Below are positions 1 to 8,667 of a stretch of 10,074 nucleotides of DNA, piece after piece. The notes beneath the pieces were generated by a model that had not been told where the DNA came from, did not search any database, and was given only the letters and a program-made list of their open reading frames with translations. Position 1 is the stretch's first letter. Each line of letters starts with the position of its first letter. The stretch is from Planctomycetota bacterium (GTDB lineage Bacteria > Planctomycetota > UBA11346). The stretch lies in NCBI GenBank assembly GCA_013816415.1, contig JACDEN010000060.1, positions 1 to 10,074 on the forward strand. The letters are read 5' to 3'. The translations under genes and the position numbers were made by a program.

Positions 1-166
1 GCTTGGGCGTCTCGTCATGGTCGGGGGCCTTGGTGCGCGCTTCCTGGATCATGCCGACCAGACCATCGATGCTCGGATAGATGATGGCGCGGTTCTTCTT
101 GGTGTCGTCCGGCAGAGGGGGCATCGCCTGACCTAACGTGCTGGGGTCGATGGTGCCGAACGGCAT
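1..166 (-). CDS. Hypothetical protein, N-terminal 55 residues (runs off left edge)
   Basis: On the minus strand an open frame starts at the ATG at 166-164 and stays open to the window edge, giving 55 residues that begin MPFGTIDPSTLGQAMPPLPD and end HDETPK. An in-frame stop lies 15 codons upstream of this ATG and no other ATG, GTG or TTG lies between, so the start is well defined; I see no clear Shine-Dalgarno. Third codon positions are mostly G or C, as in the other genes here, while the opposite-strand frame over the same bases is much less biased. There is no signal peptide or membrane segment; the start is proline-rich and acidic, then IIYPSIDGLVGMIQEAR looks like a short strand and helix of a soluble cytoplasmic protein. 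I do not recognise the family. It is divergent from the MarC gene. Confidence 0.6.
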   Translation of the reverse strand, partial: MPFGTIDPSTLGQAMPPLPDDTKKNRAIIYPSIDGLVGMIQEARTKAPDHDETPK

Positions 167-416
167 CGGACGGAGATCATCGACCGGGGTGGAGGGCGTC
201 CGGCCAGATTAATGAAAAGCCAGGGAAACCAAGAGATATCGGCCGCGGATCGCCATGTTCGCGAGGCACGGTTGCACCAGAATCCGCGACATCTGAGCGG
301 AATTCCGCGCGCGCCAGGGTCCACGGCGCGCACACGGTGGCGACGAACGATTATACCGTCCACCGTCGACAGCTGGTCGCGCATGCGGACTGGCATAAGG
401 TCGCACGCATCGGCGC
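167..416. other. Divergent intergenic region between left-edge gene and MarC gene
   Basis: No convincing coding frame was found in these 250 bases. They separate two divergent genes and so should hold both promoters. A relatively AT-rich patch lies at about 205-240, and a TTATAC hexamer at 351-356 resembles a -10 box for the MarC direction, but I found no matching -35 box at 16-18 bases, so no promoter is called. The only clear structures are the GC-rich palindromes at 297-331. A weak purine run (ATAAGG, 395-400) lies 16 bases before the MarC ATG, farther than a usual ribosome binding site. Confidence 0.55.
297..331. repeat. Palindrome plus adjacent inverted repeat
   Basis: GCGGAATTCCGC at 297-308 is a perfect 12-base palindrome. 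Directly after it, GCGCGCC (309-315) and GGCGCGC (325-331) form a perfect 7-base inverted repeat around a 9-base loop. No T-run follows, so a terminator is unlikely. The position between divergent starts, 86 bases before the MarC ATG, fits an operator or a leader hairpin, but this is inference; GC-rich DNA also gives such repeats by chance. Confidence 0.45.
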
Positions 417-1178
417 ATGAGCTACTTCTTCGAGATCTATATCCGGTTCTTCTTCCTGCTGACGCCGTTCTTCGTGCTGTCGGTGTTCATGGGGCTGACG
501 TCTAGCTGGAGCGCGATCCAACGCCGACGCCTCGCCCTGAAGGTATCGCTGTGGGTGATGCTGGTGTGCCTGGTGCTGTTCTTCTTCGGGAACGCTCTGT
601 TCTCGGTGCTCGGCATCACCCTCGACGCCTTCCGCGTCGGCGCGGGCGGATTGCTGTTCATCTCCGCGGTGCGCATGGTCCAGGGCATCGGCGACGAGCC
701 GCGGCCGGATGCGTCCGATGACGGGATCGCCGTCGTGCCGCTCGCCATCCCGGTGACGGTCGGACCGGGCACGACCGGAGCGCTGCTGGTGATGGGCGCC
801 GAGCACCACCGCTTTCCCGACACCATCCTCGGATGCTGCGCGCTGATCGCCGCGATCGCGACCGTGGGAGCTATTCTCGTCTCCTCGTCCGCGCTCGAAC
901 GCGTGCTCGGCGCGATCGGGGTACGGATCATCAGCAAGCTGTCCGCATTGTTCCTCGCGGCGTTGGCCTCGCAGCTGATCCTGGAGGGCGTCAGGAACGT
1001 ACTGTTCCCGCAGGCATCCCACGACCATCCGACCTGGTCGCAGCGCAGTGGACCTGCGGAAGCCGCACCGACTGTCGCGGGGTTGTTGCTGCGCGCTGAG
1101 ACCTGTCGCGCACTCAGCGACCGTCAGCTGGCCGAGGGCATCGAGACCTGCCACACCTGCGCGCAGTGCGGCGGGTAG
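417..1178 (+). CDS. MarC family integral membrane protein with C-terminal extension
   Basis: This 253-residue protein belongs to the MarC (UPF0056) family of inner-membrane proteins, whose biochemical role is not established; an early link of E. coli MarC to multiple antibiotic resistance was later withdrawn. About six hydrophobic segments are visible, near residues 8-30, 41-63, 70-88, 105-127, 138-157 and 174-194. Family hallmarks are AFRVGAGGLLFISAVRM (71-87), AVVPLAIPVTVGPGT (105-119) and the final helix region IISKLSALFLAALASQLIL (171-189). Family members usually end near residue 200-220. Here a hydrophilic tail continues from about 198 to 253 and ends with CHTCAQC (245-251), preceded by C230. 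The ATG at 417 places the first membrane helix at the usual distance from the N-terminus. The gene stands alone, divergent from the left-edge gene and closed by a stem-loop on its stop codon. The family call is secure; the meaning of the tail is not. Confidence 0.93.
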   Translation: MSYFFEIYIRFFFLLTPFFVLSVFMGLTSSWSAIQRRRLALKVSLWVMLVCLVLFFFGNALFSVLGITLDAFRVGAGGLLFISAVRMVQGIGDEPRPDASDDGIAVVPLAIPVTVGPGTTGALLVMGAEHHRFPDTILGCCALIAAIATVGAILVSSSALERVLGAIGVRIISKLSALFLAALASQLILEGVRNVLFPQASHDHPTWSQRSGPAEAAPTVAGLLLRAETCRALSDRQLAEGIETCHTCAQCGG

Positions 1179-1217
1179 GTCGGTCAGGAATCGGCGTTGG
1201 CGAGGACCTGATCGACC
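1178..1217 (+). terminator. Stem-loop at the MarC stop codon, possible terminator
   Basis: GGTCGGTCAGG (1178-1188) pairs with CCTGATCGACC (1207-1217) as an 11-base RNA stem with one G-U wobble. The 18-base loop contains a further possible TCG/CGA pairing. The stem begins on the last base of the MarC TAG codon. No U-run follows (GAAAGCG), so it is not a textbook intrinsic terminator; it may act as a U-less terminator or as a 3'-end stabiliser. The remaining 104 bases to the next gene show nothing else I can name: a GGAGG at 1292-1296 lies 25 bases from the next start, and a TTGTGT/GATAAA pair (1225-1256) has a 20-base spacer, too long for a good promoter. Confidence 0.45.
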
Positions 1218-1321
1218 GAAAGCGTTGTGTCGGGCCGCACCCGCCACCAGGATAAAACGAGCTGCTGCAGGTCTTTCGGCAACCGCTTGGTGGAGGTGGT
1301 CCGGGCCGGTACGCTGCGGGC

Positions 1322-2383
1322 GTGAATCGCGCGACATCGACCCTCGGCGCCGCGATCCTGCTCGGGTCTCTCGTGCTCCAGGGATGCGGCAGCAATGGCT
1401 CCTCGTACCCATCCAGCTCCGGTCCGCCGCCGCCGGCTTCGGGAAGCGCGGTGCAGCAGGGCGCATTGGATGCGGCCAACGCCTACCGGTCCGACGCCCT
1501 GGTGCCGCCCCTGTCGATGAACGGATCATTGAACCGCGCGTCGGTCGATCACGCGGGATACCAGGCGATCCGCAATTCCGGCCTCACGCACTACGAGTCG
1601 ACTGACGGTCAGCCGACCGGCCCGGCGGACAACGCCAACGCGCTGTTCCGCGGCGTGGGATTGACCGAACGCATCCGCGTCGCCAACGGCGGCGGCGACA
1701 TCTTCCTGTCGAACATCTATTACGAGGGAATCAGCAGCGTCCCCGGCGTTCCCTCGATCCGCTCGCTGTGGAACACCGTCTATCACCGCCTGCCGATCAT
1801 GCGCCACGAGTCTCAGGTGTTCGGCTTCGGTGATGCCGATTCCGCAAAGACCGCGCACCCAGGCATGGTACCGGGAGTCTCAGGGTATTCGACCACCGAC
1901 TACGCCGGGGACCGCAGCACGCCGGTGTCGATCACCCTCAGCTACTGGCCGCGTTCCGGCCAGGCGGGCATCGACACCAGCTTCAGCACCGATTCGGAAA
2001 CGCCGGATCCCTTGAGCTCCGCGAATTCCGGACAGAGCCCGTCGACCCCGGACATCGATGTGGCGGGCCCGCCCATCCACGTCATCTGTCCGACGACCAA
2101 GAACTGGGCATCCATCACCGTGACGGTCACGGTGCAGGGATCATCGACGAACATCCCGCTCTTCATCCTGTGCGGCGGAGCCAATGCGCCGGGCGGATGC
2201 TCGCGCGACAGCCGGCTGAACGTCGGCGAGATATTCATCCTGCCGGCCTCGGCGCTCTCGGCGGTGACGGTCTACGTGGTGCAGGTGGTGGTGACGACGG
2301 TCAACACCGCTCCGACCGGACCGTCGAACGCGGAGTCCTTCACCATCGGCGCCAGTCCGAGCTGGACCTTCACCACCAAGTGA
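1322..2383 (+). CDS. Lipoprotein with CAP (SCP-like) domain and Ig-like C-terminal domain
   Basis: The 353-residue product starts at GTG with a short lipoprotein signal: MNR, a hydrophobic stretch and the lipobox LVLQGC with the lipid-attached cysteine at 22. A Ser/Pro/Gly linker (23-42) follows. The CAP (cysteine-rich secretory/antigen 5/PR-1) domain spans about 45-210. It opens with ALDAANAYR, carries the conserved histidine H77 in SVDHAGYQ, an acidic residue E135 in NIYYEGI, and H155 in LWNTVYHRLP followed by FGFGDA. These are the usual cavity histidine and glutamate positions, though I assigned them by eye. Residues about 245-353 are beta-rich and end in PSWTFTT, as in bacterial Ig-like (Big_5/SbsA-type) domains. 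The protein should be anchored on the outside of a membrane. Substrates of bacterial CAP proteins are mostly unknown. No ribosome binding site lies at normal distance; GTG is chosen because it gives an intact signal peptide and no other ATG/GTG/TTG start is in frame nearby. The stop overlaps the next gene's start (GTGA), implying co-translation. Confidence 0.88.
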   Translation: MNRATSTLGAAILLGSLVLQGCGSNGSSYPSSSGPPPPASGSAVQQGALDAANAYRSDALVPPLSMNGSLNRASVDHAGYQAIRNSGLTHYESTDGQPTGPADNANALFRGVGLTERIRVANGGGDIFLSNIYYEGISSVPGVPSIRSLWNTVYHRLPIMRHESQVFGFGDADSAKTAHPGMVPGVSGYSTTDYAGDRSTPVSITLSYWPRSGQAGIDTSFSTDSETPDPLSSANSGQSPSTPDIDVAGPPIHVICPTTKNWASITVTVTVQGSSTNIPLFILCGGANAPGGCSRDSRLNVGEIFILPASALSAVTVYVVQVVVTTVNTAPTGPSNAESFTIGASPSWTFTTK

Positions 2384-3150
2384 CGACGCGGCGGACGCTC
2401 ATCATCTCGGGCGTGCTCGTCGTCCTGGTGCTGACCGCGGTCATCATCACCGTGCGCACTGCTGGCCACCCGACCGCGCACCGCGATCAGGTCGGCGCAC
2501 CCGGCGGACCGCTGCGCGAATCGACGGGATCGGGACCGGTGGATTCCGAGCCTGCCCTGCGGGCACTAGCGCGCGCGGTGGCGGCAGCGGGTCAGGCGGA
2601 CGATGGCGATCCGTCGGCGCTGGAAGTCCTCGATCGTGAGGCAGCCGCCGAACTTGCGCCCGCGCGTCGGTTGCTCGCATCCTCTCCCATGCGATCCTCC
2701 CCCATGCGATCAGCGACGGCGCCTCCGCCGCTGACGGCCGGTTCCGATCCGGGCGACATCGACCGCACCGCGGCGTCGGGCACTTCGCCCGGGGGGCGCC
2801 TCGACGCCGGACGCGCTCCCGACCCGCGGACCGCGCTGCGCGATACGCCCGACGGGCCGACGCTGAACGCTGGCGGCGTATGGTCGACGACCACCTTCAC
2901 GCCGACCTCCGAGCGGCATGCCTGGTCGATCCGCAACGACAGCGGGCACGACTACGTGATCAGCGTCGAGGCTGGGGATTTCTCGACCATCCGCATCGAT
3001 GGCGGGCTGGTCGTTCCCGGACGCTTCTACCGTATCGGCGCCACCACGGCCATCACGTCATCCGTTCCCTGCACGGTGGTGATCCGTCCGCTCGAAGCGG
3101 TGAACCGCTTTCACGACCGCCCGATGCTGTCCGAGTCCGGCAACGGCTGA
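2380..3150 (+). CDS. Single-pass membrane protein of unknown function, coupled to the CAP lipoprotein gene
   Basis: The 256-residue product starts at the GTG that overlaps the upstream TGA (GTGA, 4 bases). The frame is open further upstream, but that part reads as an Arg/Gly/His-rich shadow of the CAP gene, whereas this start places a clean membrane helix (LIISGVLVVLVLTAVIITV, 7-25) right after MTTRRT. That topology points to a short cytoplasmic N-terminus and an extracytoplasmic body. Residues 28-165 are low-complexity and Ala/Pro/Asp/Arg-rich, with a helical patch near 58-100 and a tandem SSPMR repeat at 101-110. Residues about 166-237 look like a compact all-beta domain (WSTTTFTPT, HAWSIRNDSGHDYVISVEA, FSTIRIDGG, FYRIGATTAITS, CTVVIRPL). 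I do not recognise the family. The coupling suggests it acts with the CAP lipoprotein at the envelope. It ends 2 bases from the convergent gcvT stop. Confidence 0.8.
   Translation: MTTRRTLIISGVLVVLVLTAVIITVRTAGHPTAHRDQVGAPGGPLRESTGSGPVDSEPALRALARAVAAAGQADDGDPSALEVLDREAAAELAPARRLLASSPMRSSPMRSATAPPPLTAGSDPGDIDRTAASGTSPGGRLDAGRAPDPRTALRDTPDGPTLNAGGVWSTTTFTPTSERHAWSIRNDSGHDYVISVEAGDFSTIRIDGGLVVPGRFYRIGATTAITSSVPCTVVIRPLEAVNRFHDRPMLSESGNG
2679..2708 (+). repeat. 15-base tandem duplication encoding SSPMR twice
   Basis: Two adjacent 15-base units (2679-2693 and 2694-2708) differ at one base (ATCCTCTCCCATGCG, then ATCCTCCCCCATGCG), and ATC begins a third copy. They encode SSPMR SSPMR in the low-complexity linker of the membrane protein. 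The length keeps the frame, so it looks like a recent in-frame slippage or duplication. Confidence 0.8.
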
Positions 3151-3152
3151 GG

Positions 3153-4223
3153 TCATTTCGCGCGTTTGTAGAACGGCAGCTTGACGATCTCCGCATCGCA
3201 GCGCGTCCCGCGCAGGTCGACCTGGATCCGCGTCCCCGGTTCCGCATGCGCGCTCGTGACATAGGCCATGCCGATCGCCGCTCCGAGCGTGGGCGACAAG
3301 GTCCCCGACGTCACCTGGCCGACCGCCAGTCCGGCGACCAGCACCTGGTAATGGCTGCGCGGCACGCGCTTGTCGAGCATGCGCAGCCCGACGAGCTTCT
3401 TCTCAGGACCATGCGCCAGCTGGTCGAGCACCACGCGGTCGCCGATGAAGCCGCCCTGCTTGTTGATCGCGAAGCCGAGGCCGGCCTCGACCGGCGTGGT
3501 GGTGCGGTCGAGTTCGTTGCCGTAGAGCGGCATGCCGGCTTCGAGGCGCAGGGTGTCGCGCGCGCCGAGTCCGCACAGGGCGATGCCCCGTCCGGCCAAT
3601 GCCTGCCACAGTTCGACCACGCGATCCGCGCTGACGAAGCATTCGTAGCCATCCTCGCCGGTGTAGCCGGTGCGGCTGAGGCGCACCGTCGTGCCGCGCC
3701 AGGCCACGTCGCGGAACGAATAGTACTTCTGGTCCTTCGCCTCCATGCCGAGCGCCTGGAGATGGCCGAGCGCGGCCGGTCCCTGCACCGCGACCATAGC
3801 CTGTTCGTCCGAGATGTCGCGCAGACGGATCCCGTCCGGCATGCCGACCCGCCACAGCGTCAGCACCTTGTCCTTGTTCGAGGCGTTGACCACGACGTGC
3901 CAGGCATCGGCGGACTCGCGGCTGACCAGCACGTCGTCCTCGACCGTGCCGTCCTCGGCGAGCGTCAGGCCATAGCGCACGCCGCCGGTGGCCAGGTCAG
4001 CCAGCGGACGGCACACGCGGCGTTCCAGGAATGCCAGCGACCCGGCGCCGTCGACCCGCAGCCGTCCCATGTGTCCGAGATCGAAGAGTCCGGCGGCGGT
4101 CCGCACCGCCTGGTGCTCGGCGGCGATCGAGGTGAACTGGACGGGCATGTCCCAGCCGTGGAAATCGATGATCTTCCCACCGGCTGCCTTCTGGGTGTCG
4201 TGGAGGACGGTGCGGGCAGCCAT
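3153..4223 (-). CDS. gcvT: Aminomethyltransferase, glycine cleavage system T protein
   Basis: GcvT takes the aminomethyl group from the lipoyl arm of H protein and, with tetrahydrofolate, gives ammonia and 5,10-methylenetetrahydrofolate; it acts in the cytoplasm in glycine breakdown. The 356-residue length is typical. Conserved blocks appear in order: GWDMPVQF (23-30), GLFDLGHMG (45-53), VEDDVLV (94-100), which holds the aspartate matching the catalytic Asp of known T proteins, VVNASNKDK (111-119), TGYTGEDGYECF (185-196), ARDTLRLEAGMPLYGNELD (221-239), EAGLGFAI (246-253) and TSGTLSPTLG (305-314). No domain is missing. The ATG at 4223 has AGGA 8 bases upstream and gives the usual spacing to GWDMP. 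An in-frame ATG at 4295 (24 residues longer) also has an AAGG before it, but that extension is not family-like. No gcvH or gcvP is adjacent, so its partners must be encoded elsewhere. It is convergent with the preceding gene and divergent from the secretin. Confidence 0.97.
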   Translation of the reverse strand: MAARTVLHDTQKAAGGKIIDFHGWDMPVQFTSIAAEHQAVRTAAGLFDLGHMGRLRVDGAGSLAFLERRVCRPLADLATGGVRYGLTLAEDGTVEDDVLVSRESADAWHVVVNASNKDKVLTLWRVGMPDGIRLRDISDEQAMVAVQGPAALGHLQALGMEAKDQKYYSFRDVAWRGTTVRLSRTGYTGEDGYECFVSADRVVELWQALAGRGIALCGLGARDTLRLEAGMPLYGNELDRTTTPVEAGLGFAINKQGGFIGDRVVLDQLAHGPEKKLVGLRMLDKRVPRSHYQVLVAGLAVGQVTSGTLSPTLGAAIGMAYVTSAHAEPGTRIQVDLRGTRCDAEIVKLPFYKRAK

Positions 4224-4344
4224 GGGTGTGATCCTGGTCGGAGGTCGCGGTTCGGGCCGGGGCAAAATATGACGCAACAATCCGGTTGAAAGCATGTAAC
4301 ACCTTCGTTCACTGCGCTATTCAAGCCTACGTTCCGGAGGTGGC
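4224..4344. promoter_or_regulatory. Shared divergent control region for gcvT and the pilus-like operon
   Basis: These 121 bases lie between the divergent starts of gcvT and the secretin and should hold both promoters. For gcvT (minus strand), TATTTT (4269-4264) is a passable -10 box, with a weak CTTTCA 17 bases upstream; this would leave a short leader, with no room for a glycine riboswitch. For the operon, TTGAAA (4286-4291) resembles a -35 box, but the best -10 at 16 bases (TTCACT) is poor. The function is inferred from position, and the individual boxes are weak. Confidence 0.4.
4336..4340 (+). promoter_or_regulatory. Ribosome binding site of the secretin gene
   Basis: GGAGG lies 4 bases before the ATG at 4345. 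It is the strongest Shine-Dalgarno in the window, with slightly short spacing. It supports the chosen start of the first operon gene; the genes after it rely on overlaps or weaker purine runs (for example GGAAG at 6709-6713). Confidence 0.7.
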
Positions 4345-6720
<2,376 letters not shown>

Positions 6721-8667
6721 ATGGGGACGACGGTCACCGGTCTCGACATCGGTCACCGCACCGCACGCGCGTGCGTCCTGGAGCGGTCCGGCAAGCGGAT
6801 CCGCCTGCGCGGCTGTGCGCAGGTCGAGCGCTTCGCGCACTCGGGGGAACCCAAGCCGCTGCCGGCGGTGCTGGCCGAACTGGACGCCAAGCTCCCGTTC
6901 GGTTCGCGCGTCGTCTGCGCCTCCGGCGACATCGGCGCCATGGTCCGCTTCGTGTCGACCCTGCCGCTGCCTCCTGACCGCCTGGCGCGGCTGCTCCGTC
7001 TCGAGCTGAGCCAGCATGTCGACGCCAGCGGCGACCTCGCTGCCGACACCGTCGTCATCCCGATCGGCGGCGACGAGATCGTGCACTGCTGCGTGCTTGC
7101 GCAGCCGGCCCAGGTCTACAGCGCGCTGGTCGACCTGCGCGAAGCGGGCGTGTCCGCGCCCCAGATCCATTTCGCCCCGGCTGCGGCCTTCAATGCGACG
7201 CTGCCCCTGCCGCCGGTGCGGGACGAGGAGCTCGCGCTACTGATCGACATCGGTCCCACGACCACCGGCATCACGCTCTTCGGCGACGAGCGCATGCTCG
7301 CCTGCCGGCAGATCCCGATCGGCAGCGAGCAGTTCTCCGAGCCGCCGTCGGATGATGCGGCCAAGCCCGAACGTCCATCGCCGTCATCGCCGACCGGGCC
7401 CGCGACCCCGGAGGCCCCGCCGGCCGCGGTCGATGCCGAGATGGATCGGACCACGACGGATCGCGTGTCGGCGGTCAAGCCGCCCCACGAGACCGAGGCC
7501 GCTGCCGGCGATGTGCTCGGCGACGACGAACTGCTGGTCCTGCACGACGACGCCCTCGGCGGCAGCGCAGCCGATCCGGCGTCTGTGCCTCGCGCGGGAG
7601 CCGTCGCGCTCGATGCCTCGCGCATGCGCGCCGCCGAGAACCTCTACGGTCAGCTCGCCAGCTCGATCGCCTGGTTCAAGGCGCAGCTGAAGCTGAAGAC
7701 GATCGATCTCAAGGCGGTGCATCTCGCCGGCGCCGGCTCGGCGCTGATCGGCCTCGACACCTACCTTTCGCGCCGGTTCGGCGTGCCGGCGACGCTCTTC
7801 GATCCGTTCGCCGGCCTCGACGAGGCGTCGGTTGCGGGCGCCCGACCTGAACGGTCCTGCGAGTACGTTTCCGCCGCGGGCCTCGCGCTCTCCGATCCGC
7901 TCTTCGGTCTGAAGCACGCGGTCCGCCTCGACCTCCGGCCGGAAGCAGTGGTCAGGCGCGACCTCTGGCGCAGCACCCTGATCTGGCCATTCGCCGCCGC
8001 CGCCTGCATCGCGATCGCCGCGGTCTTCGCCTGCGCGACGTTCTTTCAGCAGCACAGCGCCGACCGCGAGAGCCTGGAAAACTATTCCCGCTACAAGAGC
8101 GAGTACGAAGGCTACAAGACCAAGCTCGCCGCTCTCGAGCGGGAAAAGGACGAACTGTCGCTCGATCTGCGCGGCATCGCCAGCCGCATCTACGCCGGGC
8201 GCGACCTGCTCTACACCATCCGCGCGCTGAAAGAGCGCACCGAGAAATCGAAGGAGCTGTGGGTGACCCTGCTCGAGACGGTCTCGGTCGGACAGGACGC
8301 GGACACGCTGGGCGAGGAGGAGCGCAAGGGCAATGAGGTCGCTGCCAAACGCGAGGCCGCCGACATCGCCATCGATCGCGGAGCCGTCGACATCTCGGGC
8401 AAGGTGAAGTTCGACTCGAACCCATCCGAGGAGAAGAAGAACCAGCTGGTCTCGGATTGGCGGAAATGGATCAAGGAATGGACTCCCGATGGAACCACGG
8501 CCATCTTCGACGAGGTGCATGAGCACAAGAGCAAATCGACGGTCGTCGCCCAGGAATTCCGCTTCTCGGAGCGCTTCCACTTCAAGCCCACCGATCTGTC
8601 GCAGGTGACCGCCGACCGCGTCATCACCGAGGTCAAGGCGGCGCCTTCCGACGGGCAGAAGAAATAA
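6721..8667 (+). CDS. PilM-like actin-fold protein fused to a PilN-like membrane region
   Basis: The 648-residue product combines two parts of the pilus inner-membrane complex. The N-terminal PilM/FtsA-like ATP-binding part shows phosphate-1 GLDIGHRTARA (7-17), phosphate-2 LLIDIGPTTTGITLF (173-187) and adenosine loop VHLAGAGSALIGL (333-345), ending in LFDPF (359-363). Between phosphate-2 and the helix AENLYGQLASSIAWFK (305-320) lies a Pro/Asp/Glu-rich, probably disordered insert (about 206-300). One membrane helix follows (419-441), then a coiled coil (about 446-484) and a periplasmic alpha/beta region to the end, as expected for PilN. Canonical PilM has about 350 residues and binds a separate PilN; here the two appear fused, so PilM is tethered in cis. 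The Akkermansia Amuc_1101 PilM-like protein is a possible relative. The ATG directly follows the secretin TAG, with GGAAG 7 bases upstream. The PilM assignment is strong; the PilN assignment rests on topology and context. Confidence 0.9.
   Translation: MGTTVTGLDIGHRTARACVLERSGKRIRLRGCAQVERFAHSGEPKPLPAVLAELDAKLPFGSRVVCASGDIGAMVRFVSTLPLPPDRLARLLRLELSQHVDASGDLAADTVVIPIGGDEIVHCCVLAQPAQVYSALVDLREAGVSAPQIHFAPAAAFNATLPLPPVRDEELALLIDIGPTTTGITLFGDERMLACRQIPIGSEQFSEPPSDDAAKPERPSPSSPTGPATPEAPPAAVDAEMDRTTTDRVSAVKPPHETEAAAGDVLGDDELLVLHDDALGGSAADPASVPRAGAVALDASRMRAAENLYGQLASSIAWFKAQLKLKTIDLKAVHLAGAGSALIGLDTYLSRRFGVPATLFDPFAGLDEASVAGARPERSCEYVSAAGLALSDPLFGLKHAVRLDLRPEAVVRRDLWRSTLIWPFAAAACIAIAAVFACATFFQQHSADRESLENYSRYKSEYEGYKTKLAALEREKDELSLDLRGIASRIYAGRDLLYTIRALKERTEKSKELWVTLLETVSVGQDADTLGEEERKGNEVAAKREAADIAIDRGAVDISGKVKFDSNPSEEKKNQLVSDWRKWIKEWTPDGTTAIFDEVHEHKSKSTVVAQEFRFSERFHFKPTDLSQVTADRVITEVKAAPSDGQKK

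Noticed and set aside
2..136. Plus-strand open frame at the left edge ending in TAA at 134-136, as a possible gene end
   Set aside because: Its third codon positions are less G/C-biased than those of the minus-strand frame over the same bases, and it would sit opposite the better-supported gene start.
351..1529. 392-residue minus-strand frame across the MarC gene
   Set aside because: It is Arg/Ala/Gly/His-rich with no recognisable motif and lies opposite a gene with clear family hallmarks; high GC keeps the antisense frame open.
2170..2379. Upstream in-frame extension of the gene starting at 2380
   Set aside because: The extra residues are a Gly/Arg/His-rich shadow of the CAP gene; the GTG at 2380 sits directly before a clean membrane helix and gives the GTGA overlap.
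2880..4289. 469-residue plus-strand frame across gcvT
   Set aside because: It is antisense to a full-length, unmistakable GcvT and its composition is Arg/His/Ala-rich without motifs.
4224..4295. Longer GcvT start at the ATG at 4295
   Set aside because: It adds 24 Pro/Arg-rich residues not typical of the family and runs through the likely promoter; the ATG at 4223 has AGGA at good spacing. It is not fully excluded.
4286..4313. TTGAAA/TTCACT as a sigma-70 promoter for the operon
   Set aside because: The -10 half matches only three of six consensus positions, so it is mentioned only as a weak candidate.
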